DNA of 64,000 bases from Paenibacillus harenae DSM 16969 (GTDB taxonomy: Bacteria > Bacillota > Bacilli > Paenibacillales > Paenibacillaceae). Below are positions 6,965 through 17,223 of the stretch, in pieces; within the stretch, counting starts at the first letter, position 1, and the number at the start of each line of letters is the position of its first letter. The notes below the pieces were generated by a model. The model made no database searches. It saw only the letters and a list, made by a program, of their open reading frames with translations, and was not told the DNA's origin. The DNA lies in NCBI RefSeq assembly GCF_000422465.1, contig NZ_AULV01000014.1, forward strand, positions 206,036 through 270,035, given 5' to 3'. The position numbers and the translations under genes are program-made.

Positions 6965-8425
6965 CTATCTTCCGCTTCCCGGCGGTTGAATGCCCAGCTT
7001 ATTCGCGCCGACGGCTCCAAGCAGCTTCACTTCATCCGTCATCTCCGATTGCGCCGTTTCCTGTTCCGTATTCCCTGACGCGCCATTCGCCGCCGTATCC
7101 TCTTTCGTTTCCTCAGGAGGCTCATAACCGAAAGGGAAAGCATCCGTCAGCGCAGCTTCCGTACCGTCCGTAAGACGAACGGCCCACACCGGCGTGAACC
7201 GGACCATCTTCTCATCGACCGGCAAGGCTTGCAGCGCCGGGAACAAGGCAGTCACCTCGCCCCGTCTTGCGTAATTTTGCAGACGGTCCAGCAGCGTCTC
7301 CCCGCCGGGCAGCCAGCGTATGGAGCGCGACTCCGACTGCGGGTCCAGCGTAATCAGCGATCTCGCATACTCGGTCACAACCCCCTGCTGCACGGTTAAC
7401 CGCATATAGCCATAACGGAACGGCGGGGTTTCGATCACGGGATATTGCTCCACGTACTGCTTGAACCGGATATACTTCCCTTCGCCCTCGCCCGCCTGAT
7501 TCACGAACCGGTGAACGCCGTCCCAGCCCCCGTGCTGATTTACGAAACTCACCGAAGCATATACGTTATCGCTGAGCAGATTTTCCACGCTTTGCGGCGC
7601 GGCGGGATCGGTATAGCTGATCCAATTCCCGTTCTGCTCGACCTGCAAGCCCTTCTTGCCGTCCGTAAAAATCTGCGACCCGCTCCGGTCCTCGAACGCC
7701 CTTGTCGTGTTCGGATCGAAGAACAAGCTGCGCTGCATGAGATCGGGGGAATACACCTCGTACGGAAAAACGATCTCCGTCGTTTGGATCGGGCTGTCCG
7801 GAATATACAGCCCATCCGCCGTCATCGTGTATTTCGGCTGGAATTGCCCGAAACCGACATAATCCTGCACATCCCGAACCGTTAAGTCCGCGCGTACCGA
7901 CTCATAGACCATTTGTCCGTCCGCGCTGAAGAAGAAGGTTCTTACTTCTTCCGTATCGCTTGTTTTGAAAATCCAGATCCGGTCAATCGTTTCATTCAGG
8001 AACAACAGGTCTCCCTCCAGCTTCAGCAGCTTCTGCATCAGCTCAACGGGAATCCCGTTGTTGAAACGGAGCTCGATCCCGATATCGTTTCTGCGGATTT
8101 CTTCCCAATTCAGCACATTTGAAGGACTTCGCTGGAAGCCCTTGAACTCCCTGCCCTGAATACGCTGATTGAGGATCATCTCATAGAACTGCGTGCCCGG
8201 GTAGATGACCGTATGCTTGTTGTCACCCAGATGGATAATAAGCTCCTCCGGAAAAATAACGCTCTCCACGCTCGCCGCCGGGCCCATCGGCTCCGCATTC
8301 ACGTAATCCTGATCGCTTCTGACGGTCGCTCCAAGCCCCGGCATGCTGTAAGCCAGCAAATAGCTCTGAAGCAGGCTGAGCGCTACGAGCACAATAAGCA
8401 CCGTCGTCTTCGCCTTCTCTATCAT
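6965..8425 (-). CDS. walH: WalH/YycH regulator of WalK
   Basis: 486 residues with one N-terminal transmembrane helix (about 7-27) and a large extracytoplasmic domain, the YycH topology. The membrane segment ALSLLQSYLLAYS resembles YycH family members. The C-terminal 60 residues are polar and of low complexity (EETKEDTAANGAS...). It overlaps the end of walK by 4 bases, which implies translational coupling. With WalI it forms the membrane complex that tunes WalK activity. Family members are about 450 residues, so the tail makes it slightly long. Confidence 0.93.
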   Translation of the reverse strand: MIEKAKTTVLIVLVALSLLQSYLLAYSMPGLGATVRSDQDYVNAEPMGPAASVESVIFPEELIIHLGDNKHTVIYPGTQFYEMILNQRIQGREFKGFQRSPSNVLNWEEIRRNDIGIELRFNNGIPVELMQKLLKLEGDLLFLNETIDRIWIFKTSDTEEVRTFFFSADGQMVYESVRADLTVRDVQDYVGFGQFQPKYTMTADGLYIPDSPIQTTEIVFPYEVYSPDLMQRSLFFDPNTTRAFEDRSGSQIFTDGKKGLQVEQNGNWISYTDPAAPQSVENLLSDNVYASVSFVNQHGGWDGVHRFVNQAGEGEGKYIRFKQYVEQYPVIETPPFRYGYMRLTVQQGVVTEYARSLITLDPQSESRSIRWLPGGETLLDRLQNYARRGEVTALFPALQALPVDEKMVRFTPVWAVRLTDGTEAALTDAFPFGYEPPEETKEDTAANGASGNTEQETAQSEMTDEVKLLGAVGANKLGIQPPGSGR

Positions 8426-10269
8426 GCCGGCTCACCCCCTTCCTGAAGCAGCGGTAGGGTGAACGTAACCGTCGTTCCCTCGTTCAGCTCGGAATGCAGC
8501 GAAATCGTGCCGCCATGCGCCTTCACAATTTCCCGGGCAATCGACAAGCCTAAGCCCGTACCGCCCATATTTCGCGAGCGCGCCTTATCTACCCGGTAGA
8601 ACCGGTCGAAGATGCGGTTCAAATCCTTCTTCGGAATCCCGATGCCGTTATCCTTCACGCTGATCGCCAGCATTCCCGATTGAGACTGCATCTTCGCCGC
8701 CAGCTCGATCGTGCCCCCGTCCAGCGTATATTTAATCGCGTTCGAGAACAGATTGTCGAGCACCTGATCGATTTGGTCGCGGTCAAGCCAGGCGGTCTTA
8801 AGCCCGCGATCGACTCGAACCGCGGCTTTAATCGATTTCTGCCTGAGCTGGAACGAGAAGCGGTCTGCGACCTCATCGAGCATATCATGCAGATTGGTCT
8901 GCCTCCGCCGAAGCGGCGCTTGGTTCGAATCAAGCCGCGACAGATGGAGCAGATCCGTTACGAGCCGGATCATCCGCTCGGTTTCATTGCGAATGACGCC
9001 GACAAACCGCTCGGACAGCTCCCGCTCCTCAAGCGCCCCGTCATTCAGCGCCTCCGCGTAGCTCTTGATCGTCGTCAGCGGGGTACGCAGCTCATGGGAT
9101 ACATTCGCAACGAATTCGCGGCGGGATTGCTCGAGCCTTTCCTGCTCGGTTACGTCCTGCAGAACCGCAATCGTGCCGGTTATTCCTATGTCGCGGCGAT
9201 GAACCGGCGTGAACGTTACGCGCAGAACCCCTTCACTGTCGTCAACCGCCTCTTCCTCATCCGGTTCGCGATCGATAATGATCGTCTGGCCGCGGCCCTG
9301 CTGCAGCTCCTGCAGCCTCTGCTCGGACAGATCGAACAGCTCGGTCAGCTCGCTTCCTTCGCAGGTCCGCACGTCGAGCAGCTCCAGCGCCCGGCGGTTC
9401 CAGACGATGACCTTGCCATGCTCGTCCGCCGCGACGACGCCGTCGCTCATATTCGACAGAATCGAGGCGAGCTTCTCGTTCTCCTCCTCGTTGACGGAGA
9501 GCGCATCCTTCAACCGGTGGGTCATATCATTGAAGGCCATGCTCAGCCTGCCGATCTCGTCATCCCCTAGCACCGGCACCTGCAGATCGAACTTCCCTTC
9601 GGCCACGGCCTCCGCCTGCTTCGTCAGTCCCTGAATCGGGCTCGTAATCGTATGCGCCAGCAAAATGCCCAGCACGCCGGTTAAGCCTAACGCGATCAGC
9701 GTTCCCGAGAAAAAAATCTGATTCACCCGGTTGACGGTATCGTACAGCTCGTTCATCGAAGCGACGACATACACCGCCCCGACAACCTTGTCGTTCAGCG
9801 TAACCGGCTGCGCGATCATTTTCTTGCGCGTATTGTCTTCATCTATGATTTCCTCTTCGTTATCCGAGATGTTCTGAAGCGCCCGGCTCACGGCAAGCGA
9901 CTTATTCTTCTTGCCGATATACGATTGATGGCCCTGCAGCGAGGTTGCGACTACCTTGCCGTTCGAATCGAGCACCTGCACCTCGGCGCCGCTGATGCTG
10001 AACAGGTTGCGCACGACCAGGCTGAGATCCTCCGTCGTGCTCTCGGTCGAATCGCCTTCCGGATCAGGCTTCGCCGCCAGACTTGGCGCTGCGAATTTCG
10101 ACAAAATATCGGCCTGCTCCTTCAGGTTATTCGTGAAGCTGTCATTCAGCGAGTTCTTGACCGTGCTGATAAAATAAACGCCGATCAATTGCATGGCAAC
10201 CAGGATGAGCAGCAAATAAATGATGACGAGCTTGACCTGGATCGTATGGAAGAAGCTCTTTCCCTTCAT
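8422..10269 (-). CDS. walK: Sensor histidine kinase WalK
   Basis: 615 residues. Two transmembrane helices (about 10-32 and 185-207) flank an extracytoplasmic sensor domain; then come HAMP (about 208-260), PAS (about 270-380), HisKA with the phospho-acceptor His in FVANVSHELRTPL (about residue 390), and HATPase with N box NLFSNAIKYT, G1 DNGIGIP and G2 GTGLGLSI. It autophosphorylates and passes phosphate to WalR to control autolysins and wall turnover, and is normally essential. It starts 2 bases after walR and overlaps walH. The kinase core shows no missing residues. Confidence 0.97.
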   Translation of the reverse strand: MKGKSFFHTIQVKLVIIYLLLILVAMQLIGVYFISTVKNSLNDSFTNNLKEQADILSKFAAPSLAAKPDPEGDSTESTTEDLSLVVRNLFSISGAEVQVLDSNGKVVATSLQGHQSYIGKKNKSLAVSRALQNISDNEEEIIDEDNTRKKMIAQPVTLNDKVVGAVYVVASMNELYDTVNRVNQIFFSGTLIALGLTGVLGILLAHTITSPIQGLTKQAEAVAEGKFDLQVPVLGDDEIGRLSMAFNDMTHRLKDALSVNEEENEKLASILSNMSDGVVAADEHGKVIVWNRRALELLDVRTCEGSELTELFDLSEQRLQELQQGRGQTIIIDREPDEEEAVDDSEGVLRVTFTPVHRRDIGITGTIAVLQDVTEQERLEQSRREFVANVSHELRTPLTTIKSYAEALNDGALEERELSERFVGVIRNETERMIRLVTDLLHLSRLDSNQAPLRRRQTNLHDMLDEVADRFSFQLRQKSIKAAVRVDRGLKTAWLDRDQIDQVLDNLFSNAIKYTLDGGTIELAAKMQSQSGMLAISVKDNGIGIPKKDLNRIFDRFYRVDKARSRNMGGTGLGLSIAREIVKAHGGTISLHSELNEGTTVTFTLPLLQEGGEPA

Positions 10270-10271
10270 CC

Positions 10272-11057
10272 TTAACCGAAGCCTCCGGATTTCGCGTTGC
10301 GCATCATATAACCGAGGCCGCGCCGGGTCATAATATACTCCGGACGGCTCGGATCATCCTCGATCTTCTCGCGCAGCCGGCGAATGGTGACATCGACCGT
10401 CCGCACATCGCCGAAATATTCGAAGCCCCATACCGCCTGCAGCAAATGCTCGCGCGTCATCACCTTCCCGCTGTTGCGGGCCATGTAATAGACCAGCTCG
10501 TATTCCCGATGGGTCAGATCGAGAGGATCTCCGTCCTTATACACGACATACATATCCGTATCAATAAATAGGTTAAACAGCTTCAGGCCCTGCTGCTCCG
10601 CTGCCTGAACGTCCGTTCCGTTTCCTTGCTCGGCTCCGCTCAGCCCCGAGGTGACGACCGGCTGCTTCTGCTGCCTGCGCAAATGCGCTTTCACGCGAGC
10701 CAGCAGCTCCCTTGTGCTGAACGGCTTCGTTACGTAATCATCCGCGCCAAGCTCAAGCCCAAGCACCTTATCAATCTCCGTATCCTTCGCCGTGAGCATA
10801 ATAATCGGCATATGCAGCTTCGTCCGCACCTCGCGGCATACGTCCATGCCGTCCTTCACCGGCAGCATCAGATCGAGCAGAATCAAATCCGGCTGTTCCT
10901 CGAAAGCAAGCCTCACCGCTTCTCCGCCGTCAAAGGCGCAGATCACCTGATGGCCCTCTTTCTCCAAATTAAATTTTAATATATCTGCAATCGGCTGTTC
11001 GTCATCGACCACTAATATTTTTCCGTGCATCGCTACACCCGCCCGTCGCTTGTCCAT
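10272..11057 (-). CDS. walR: Response regulator WalR (OmpR family)
   Basis: Receiver domain with acidic pocket VDDEQ, phospho-acceptor Asp in LILLDLMLP and conserved Lys in VTKPFS, followed by an OmpR-type winged helix ending in RRGLGYM. The first ATG (11057) gives 261 residues and has AAGAGGT about 8 bases upstream. The alternative ATG at 11030 ([10 protein letters not shown]) matches usual family starts but has a poorer site. The linker between domains holds about 25 extra residues ([16 protein letters not shown] region) compared with Bacillus WalR. First gene of the wal operon, acting on wall hydrolase genes. Confidence 0.96.
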   Translation of the reverse strand: MDKRRAGVAMHGKILVVDDEQPIADILKFNLEKEGHQVICAFDGGEAVRLAFEEQPDLILLDLMLPVKDGMDVCREVRTKLHMPIIMLTAKDTEIDKVLGLELGADDYVTKPFSTRELLARVKAHLRRQQKQPVVTSGLSGAEQGNGTDVQAAEQQGLKLFNLFIDTDMYVVYKDGDPLDLTHREYELVYYMARNSGKVMTREHLLQAVWGFEYFGDVRTVDVTIRRLREKIEDDPSRPEYIMTRRGLGYMMRNAKSGGFG

Positions 11058-11161
11058 ATTGTAATACCTCTTATTTTAACACACGTCGGCGCCCAGTTCA
11101 CAATGAAACTTCCCTCATGTATGCAAGGTTTTTCCTACGCCCGCCTAAGTCCGCCTTCAAT

Positions 11162-11203
11162 AAAAAAAAGAGAACCCTCCCGCGAGACGCGAGCGTGATT
11201 CTC
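11162..11203 (-). terminator. Rho-independent terminator of the M23 peptidase gene
   Basis: Leftward hairpin of GAGAA/TTCTC plus an inner CGCG/CGCG stem with internal mismatches and a TCT loop, followed by eight T residues. It separates the peptidase gene from walR. Confidence 0.8.
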
Positions 11204-11233
11204 CTTTTGCTTAACAGCCTTGTAAGATATAAA

Positions 11234-12808
11234 TTATAAGTACTTTAACGGATTTTGTATGACGCCGTCTTTATGAACCTCAAAGTGCAGGTGGACGCCG
11301 GTGGAATTTCCCGTGCTGCCCATAATGCCGATCTTCTGGCCCTTCTCTACGATATCGCCCGTGCTGACCTTGTAGGAGCTTAGGTGACCGTAGACCGTTT
11401 CATAGCCGTTCTTATGGTCAATGATAATCGTCTTGCCGAGACCTTCCTTCGTCCCGACGAACGTCACCTTGCCCGTATCGGATGCAAGAATGTTTTTGTT
11501 GCCTGTCAGGTCGATGCCGTTATGCATGCGTCCCCAGCGCTGGCCGAACTTGCTTGTCAGCCTGGAGCCCGATACCGGCATTGCGAAATTGCCGGAGCCT
11601 TCGCCTAGTACAACCTTCGTGCCGCGCTCGACAATTTTCGGTGTCGCTTCCTTGATAATTTCCTTCGTGAGCAGCTCTTCGCTCACAACGAAACCGTTCT
11701 GCTTCACGATCCGGTACGTCATCCGTTTGGAGCCCGGCGTTCCTTCGGATATCGTCTTCGATTCGCCTACCCGCATGCTGGCATTCTGCTTCACTTCGAC
11801 CGGAGGCGCGATGTCTTCAATCTCGATCAGGCTCTCGACGGTCTTCACCGTCAGCTCCGGCTGAAGCACCGTAAGGTCGAGCACATCGCCGATCGTAAGC
11901 TTATCATCCTCAATCCAGGGGTTGTTATCGTAAATGACTTGCGGCGATATATCGAACTTCTGTGCGATACAACCGATGCAATCCCCTTCTTGTACCGTAT
12001 ATTTCGTAGGCTGGATGCTGCCCTGAACGAGCATCTTGTAGATCGCTTCCGCTTCCTTGATCTGCTCAGGGTCGGCGTCGACGGTCTCCGTCAGAACGGT
12101 CTCGACGAAATGAACCTCGGTTACCTCTCGGCCCGGCTCCTTCGAAGGCGCCTCCGGCGCTGCCGTCGCCGCTTCCGCTTCTTCCGCGCTGAAAGCGAGC
12201 GATCTGACCTCTTTCTCTTGCTTCTTCGATGCCGCCAGCTTCGGCGCGAACTTGCTTTGTACGCGGAGCAGAATCTCATCCGCCGTCTGTTGATCCTTTA
12301 CAATTCCGATTACCTTGCCGTCTACCTTCACCTCGACGCCCTCCGCATGGGAGGCGAACATGCTTTCGAGCTTCTGCAGCGTTGCCGTTGTTTCCGGCTG
12401 TGCTTTGAAGCCGCTGTCGTTTTCGTATGTAATCGTTCCTGTATCAAGAATCATATTCACATTAGGGTTAGACTGCTGGACTTCCTCGGTTTCCAGTAGA
12501 ACAAGCTGCTCAACTTCGTCAGGATTGCTTACGGTCCCGACAGCCGATCCATTCATATATACATGATAAAATTCAACTGTGTTTGCTTTAACATATTGCA
12601 ATCCGCTAAATCCTGCTACTGTGAGGAGTACGAGCGCCCCGCCCGTCAGCAGTACCGGCTTCTTCCGCCAAAACGGCTTGGATGCCTGATCGCTTACGGC
12701 TTGCTGCTTACTCTTGCCATTCAAGTGCTGCGGCCGGCCATGTCGAAAGTACTGGGTCGCTTGATCCCATGCTTTCTTAATCCGACCCTTGTCCCTGAAA
12801 TCGGTCAT
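11234..12808 (-). CDS. Membrane-anchored LysM-G5-M23 cell-wall peptidase
   Basis: 524 residues. A transmembrane helix (about 50-72) follows a basic cytoplasmic tail. Next come a poorly defined extracellular region with Ala/Glu-rich spacer, a LysM peptidoglycan-binding module (about 272-325, YTVQEGDCIGCIAQKF), a G5 domain (about 327-405) and a C-terminal M23 (lysostaphin-type) metallopeptidase domain with zinc ligands in HNGIDL and HLHFE. The catalytic set looks complete, so it should cleave peptide cross-bridges in the wall. AAAAGGAG precedes the ATG. Position upstream of walR suggests, but does not prove, co-regulation with wall homeostasis. Confidence 0.92.
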   Translation of the reverse strand: MTDFRDKGRIKKAWDQATQYFRHGRPQHLNGKSKQQAVSDQASKPFWRKKPVLLTGGALVLLTVAGFSGLQYVKANTVEFYHVYMNGSAVGTVSNPDEVEQLVLLETEEVQQSNPNVNMILDTGTITYENDSGFKAQPETTATLQKLESMFASHAEGVEVKVDGKVIGIVKDQQTADEILLRVQSKFAPKLAASKKQEKEVRSLAFSAEEAEAATAAPEAPSKEPGREVTEVHFVETVLTETVDADPEQIKEAEAIYKMLVQGSIQPTKYTVQEGDCIGCIAQKFDISPQVIYDNNPWIEDDKLTIGDVLDLTVLQPELTVKTVESLIEIEDIAPPVEVKQNASMRVGESKTISEGTPGSKRMTYRIVKQNGFVVSEELLTKEIIKEATPKIVERGTKVVLGEGSGNFAMPVSGSRLTSKFGQRWGRMHNGIDLTGNKNILASDTGKVTFVGTKEGLGKTIIIDHKNGYETVYGHLSSYKVSTGDIVEKGQKIGIMGSTGNSTGVHLHFEVHKDGVIQNPLKYL

Positions 12809-12857
12809 GATTGTCTCCTTTTCGCGCTTATGCTACTATTATTCGGGTTTCCGACAA

Positions 12858-12893
12858 TAAAAAAAGGCGAATTATCCCGTTGGATGACCCGCC
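12858..12893 (-). terminator. Terminator downstream of the acidic membrane protein gene
   Basis: Leftward hairpin GGCG...CGCC with an inner ATCC/GGAT pairing around AACG, followed by seven T residues (12859-12865). It lies between the 12950 gene and the peptidase gene. Confidence 0.7.
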
Positions 12894-12949
12894 TAATACT
12901 TTAACATACCCCCAACAATGGGGGCAACCTTTACACTCCGTTCAAAATA

Positions 12950-13627
12950 TTAATATTTTTTCAGAATAGCCATCATTTGTTCGTATTCCGTCTTGTCGAG
13001 ATGCTGCGCCATGATCTGTTGAATGTCTGTCAGCTCCTGTTCCGTTAGACCATTTTCGACAAATTGCGAGATGGTTTGCAATGATTCCTGAGGCAGCTTA
13101 TCCATCAATAGTTCGAACAGCTCCGTCTTGTCCTCATCGGTCATCTGCTCCTTCACATCTGATAAATCATCCGTTGTAATTGCCGTTTCCGTGCCGTCTA
13201 TGCCGGCCGATCCCTCTTGCTCGGCTTCGCCTTCCGTCTCAGCTCCGCCGTTCGCCCTGGGCCCTCCGCCTATACCGATGTCCGTAAGCGGCGGTTCATC
13301 CATTTCACCGAAGGCGTCAACCGATTCCGGCGGCTGCCCGCCATCATCTTCCGCCTCCTGCTCCTTCTGCGCCGTATCCTCGCCGGATGTGTCCGTATCC
13401 GTACCTTCCTTGTCCGCTGTATCCGTATCGAGCAGCGGGTCTGCGCCCCACAGCTTGCCCCACACGCCCGACATCGCCATCGGCGGCACCTCCAGCGGCA
13501 GGTTATATTGCTTCAATAACGTATCTACGTAACTAGTAACGATATATCCGGTTGTCCATATCGACAAGAAGCTCAATAGGAGAGCCGCGGCAACCAGCTT
13601 ACTCAACCATCCGATCTTTTTTAACAC
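12950..13627 (-). CDS. Hypothetical membrane-anchored acidic protein
   Basis: 225 residues starting at a GTG. One N-terminal transmembrane helix (about 8-30) is followed by a very acidic, Asp/Glu/Thr/Gly-rich low-complexity stalk (about 60-145) and a folded-looking helical C-terminus (about 150-225, DLSDVKEQMTDEDKTEL...). No known domain is recognised. It lies between purA and the M23 peptidase, and has its own terminator. The layout suggests an extracytoplasmic spacer carrying a small helical domain. The stalk is probably disordered. Function unknown; expression likely, since the frame is long and the codon use resembles its neighbours. Confidence 0.7.
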   Translation of the reverse strand: MLKKIGWLSKLVAAALLLSFLSIWTTGYIVTSYVDTLLKQYNLPLEVPPMAMSGVWGKLWGADPLLDTDTADKEGTDTDTSGEDTAQKEQEAEDDGGQPPESVDAFGEMDEPPLTDIGIGGGPRANGGAETEGEAEQEGSAGIDGTETAITTDDLSDVKEQMTDEDKTELFELLMDKLPQESLQTISQFVENGLTEQELTDIQQIMAQHLDKTEYEQMMAILKKY

Positions 13628-13774
13628 GCGAACACCATTCCCTTCGTTCAGCAGCCGACCGATATTCTATCGGCTATTGTTTTCCATGATCCGTTACCTA
13701 TCATTATGGTCAACAATTACGCTGAACATTCCATTTACTCTATTTGTAAATGATATGGTCGTTCGCGCTGAAAC

Positions 13775-13803
13775 AAAAAGAAGGATGGCAGCAGGCCATC
13801 CTT
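13775..13803 (-). terminator. Terminator of purA
   Basis: Perfect 9-bp stem AAGGATGGC/GCCATCCTT (13781-13789 and 13795-13803) with a 5-base loop. On the leftward strand it is followed by CTTTTTG. It starts 9 bases after the purA stop. Confidence 0.88.
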
Positions 13804-13811
13804 CCTCCATG

Positions 13812-15159
<1,348 letters not shown>

Positions 15160-15244
15160 GTATAGCCTCCAAGTGAGGACCGCCGTAACAAGTGTCAAAA
15201 GACAGCATTATTAGTGTAGCAGTCCCACATAGAGAAGTCAAACG

Positions 15245-15283
15245 AAAAACGAACAATTGCATAGTCACCCCTGCAATTGTTCG
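15245..15283 (-). terminator. Terminator of the yybS-gdpP-rplI-dnaB transcript
   Basis: Perfect 12-bp stem CGAACAATTGCA/TGCAATTGTTCG with a 10-base loop, followed leftward by TTTTT (15245-15249). It begins a few bases after the dnaB stop. Confidence 0.88.
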
Positions 15284-15288
15284 GGAAT

Positions 15289-16653
15289 TCAAGATGCGTG
15301 CTGCGGTTCCTCGTGGGAACGGTCCAAACTGACGAATTTATTGAATTGCTTCAAGAACGCCAGCTCCACCGTGCCAACCGGTCCGTTACGCTGTTTAGCT
15401 ATAATGATTTCGATAATATTTTTCTTCTCCGATTCTTTATCGTAGTAATCGTCCCGGTACAGGAACGCTACGATGTCGGCATCCTGCTCGATCGAGCCGG
15501 ATTCCCGAAGGTCGGACATCATCGGACGCTTGTCCTGACGCTGCTCGACGCCCCGGCTGAGCTGCGACAGCGCAATAACCGGAACCTCAAGCTCACGCGC
15601 AATATGCTTCAGCGTACGCGATATTTCCGATACTTCCTGCTGTCTGTTCTCGCCCGCTTTGCCGCGGCCGGATATCAGCTGCAGGTAGTCGATGAGAATC
15701 ATGCCCAGTCCGCGCTCTTTCTTAAGGCGGCGGCATTTCGAGCGAATCTCCGCGACGGTAATGCCCGGCGTATCGTCAATATAAACCTCGGACTCCGACA
15801 AGGCGCCGATCGCCATCGTCAGCTTCTCCCAGTCGTCGCCTTCCAGACTGCCTGTCCGCATCCGCTGCGCGTCGACATTTCCTTCCGCGCATACCATACG
15901 CTGCACCAGCTGGGCGGCGGACATCTCCAGACTGAAGATGGCAACCGTCTCGCGTGCCCGAACCCCGACATTTTGCGCGATATTCAGCGCGAAAGCCGTC
16001 TTCCCTACTGAAGGACGGGCCGCCACGATAATCAAATCGCTTCGCTGGAAGCCGGCAGTCATCCGGTCCAGGTCCGTGAAGCCGGAAGGAATACCCGTCG
16101 GCCCGCCTCCGCGATTCGAATAAAGCATCTCGACCTTCTCGAATACCTCCATCAGCACATCGCGGATCGAGATAAAGCCGCTTCCGGAGCGCCTGTTCGA
16201 GATTTCAAGTATTTTCTTCTCGGCATCGCCAAGCAATACCGCAACATCTTCCGAATTGGCATAACCGTCGGACACGATGTTCGTAGCCGTCCGGATCAAT
16301 CTGCGAAGCATCGATTTCTCTTCGACAATCTGTGCGTAGTAATCGACATTCGCCGCCGTTGGAACGGCATTGGCCAGCTTCGCCAAATAGCTGACGCCGC
16401 CAATTTCCTCCAGCACCTGCTGATCCTGCAAATGCGCGGTCAAGGTTACAAGGTCAACCGGCTGGTTCGCCTCGGCAATCTCGACCATCGCTTCAAAAAT
16501 TAATCGATGAGGACCGCTGTAGAAGTCTTCGCTACGCACCCGCTCCATCGCCGTGATAAGCGCTTCGGTCTGCAGAAGAACCGCTCCGATGACGGCTTGC
16601 TCCGCTTCCAGATTCTGCGGCGGCACACGGTCAAACATCAGCTCTGTACTCAT
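15289..16653 (-). CDS. dnaB: Replicative DNA helicase DnaB (DnaC in Bacillus nomenclature)
   Basis: 454 residues, the usual length. An N-terminal helical domain (about 10-110, PPQNLEAEQAVIGA) is followed by a linker and a RecA-like ATPase domain with Walker A ARPSVGKTAF (about 210), Walker B ILIDYLQL and the arginine-finger region. It is the hexameric 5'-3' helicase that unwinds DNA at the fork. AAAGGAGTGA precedes the ATG. It follows rplI by 126 bases and ends with a strong terminator. The order gdpP-rplI-dnaB is standard in Bacilli. Confidence 0.97.
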   Translation of the reverse strand: MSTELMFDRVPPQNLEAEQAVIGAVLLQTEALITAMERVRSEDFYSGPHRLIFEAMVEIAEANQPVDLVTLTAHLQDQQVLEEIGGVSYLAKLANAVPTAANVDYYAQIVEEKSMLRRLIRTATNIVSDGYANSEDVAVLLGDAEKKILEISNRRSGSGFISIRDVLMEVFEKVEMLYSNRGGGPTGIPSGFTDLDRMTAGFQRSDLIIVAARPSVGKTAFALNIAQNVGVRARETVAIFSLEMSAAQLVQRMVCAEGNVDAQRMRTGSLEGDDWEKLTMAIGALSESEVYIDDTPGITVAEIRSKCRRLKKERGLGMILIDYLQLISGRGKAGENRQQEVSEISRTLKHIARELEVPVIALSQLSRGVEQRQDKRPMMSDLRESGSIEQDADIVAFLYRDDYYDKESEKKNIIEIIIAKQRNGPVGTVELAFLKQFNKFVSLDRSHEEPQHAS

Positions 16654-16779
16654 GGGTCACTCCTTTTATATTTACGATAAAAATGATAAGTCCGGCACTT
16701 ATGACCAGGCTAACTTTCACCCCAAAACGGTTGCGTTCCCGGAAGGACGCCGGGCAGGCGCTTCTTCTTGGATCGCCTA

Positions 16780-17223
16780 TTATTCCTCGGCCGCTTGAAC
16801 GCTCAGCTTCGCCTTCACTTCAGGGTGAAGCTTCACGCTCACCTGCGTAACGCCAAGCGTGCGGATCGGCTCTTCCAGCTCGATCTTGCGTTTATCGATC
16901 TTAATGCCCTGCGCGGCCAGCGCTTCGGCAATTTGCTTGCTCGTAATCGCGCCGAACAGTCTTCCGCCTTCGCCCGCCTTGGTCATTATGACGACCGTAA
17001 GCTCATTGAGGCGTTTGCCAAGCGTCTCCGCGTCTTCTTTTTCCTTCTCCTTGCGCTTCTGCTCGGAAGCGTTCTGAACCTCCAGCGTCTTCAGGTTGCC
17101 CTCGGAAGCCGGCTTGGCAAGCCCCTTCGGCAGCAAGAAATTGCGCACATACCCCTCGGACACCTCCTTGATTTGCCCTTTCTTACCTTGCCCTTTCACA
17201 TCCTGCAAAAAGATGACTTTCAT
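16780..17223 (-). CDS. rplI: 50S ribosomal protein L9 (bL9)
   Basis: 147 residues, normal for bL9. The N-terminal RNA-binding domain ([17 protein letters not shown]...[11 protein letters not shown]) is the family signature; a long central helix with a Lys/Glu-rich stretch ([13 protein letters not shown]) leads to the C-terminal domain. bL9 stabilises the L1-stalk side of the large subunit and supports reading-frame maintenance. Its start overlaps the gdpP stop by 4 bases, so translation is probably coupled. Confidence 0.97.
   Translation of the reverse strand: MKVIFLQDVKGQGKKGQIKEVSEGYVRNFLLPKGLAKPASEGNLKTLEVQNASEQKRKEKEKEDAETLGKRLNELTVVIMTKAGEGGRLFGAITSKQIAEALAAQGIKIDKRKIELEEPIRTLGVTQVSVKLHPEVKAKLSVQAAEE

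Noticed and set aside
8680..9570. Plus-strand 296-codon frame opposite walK
   Set aside because: Antisense shadow of a conserved histidine kinase; no domain and no ribosome site.
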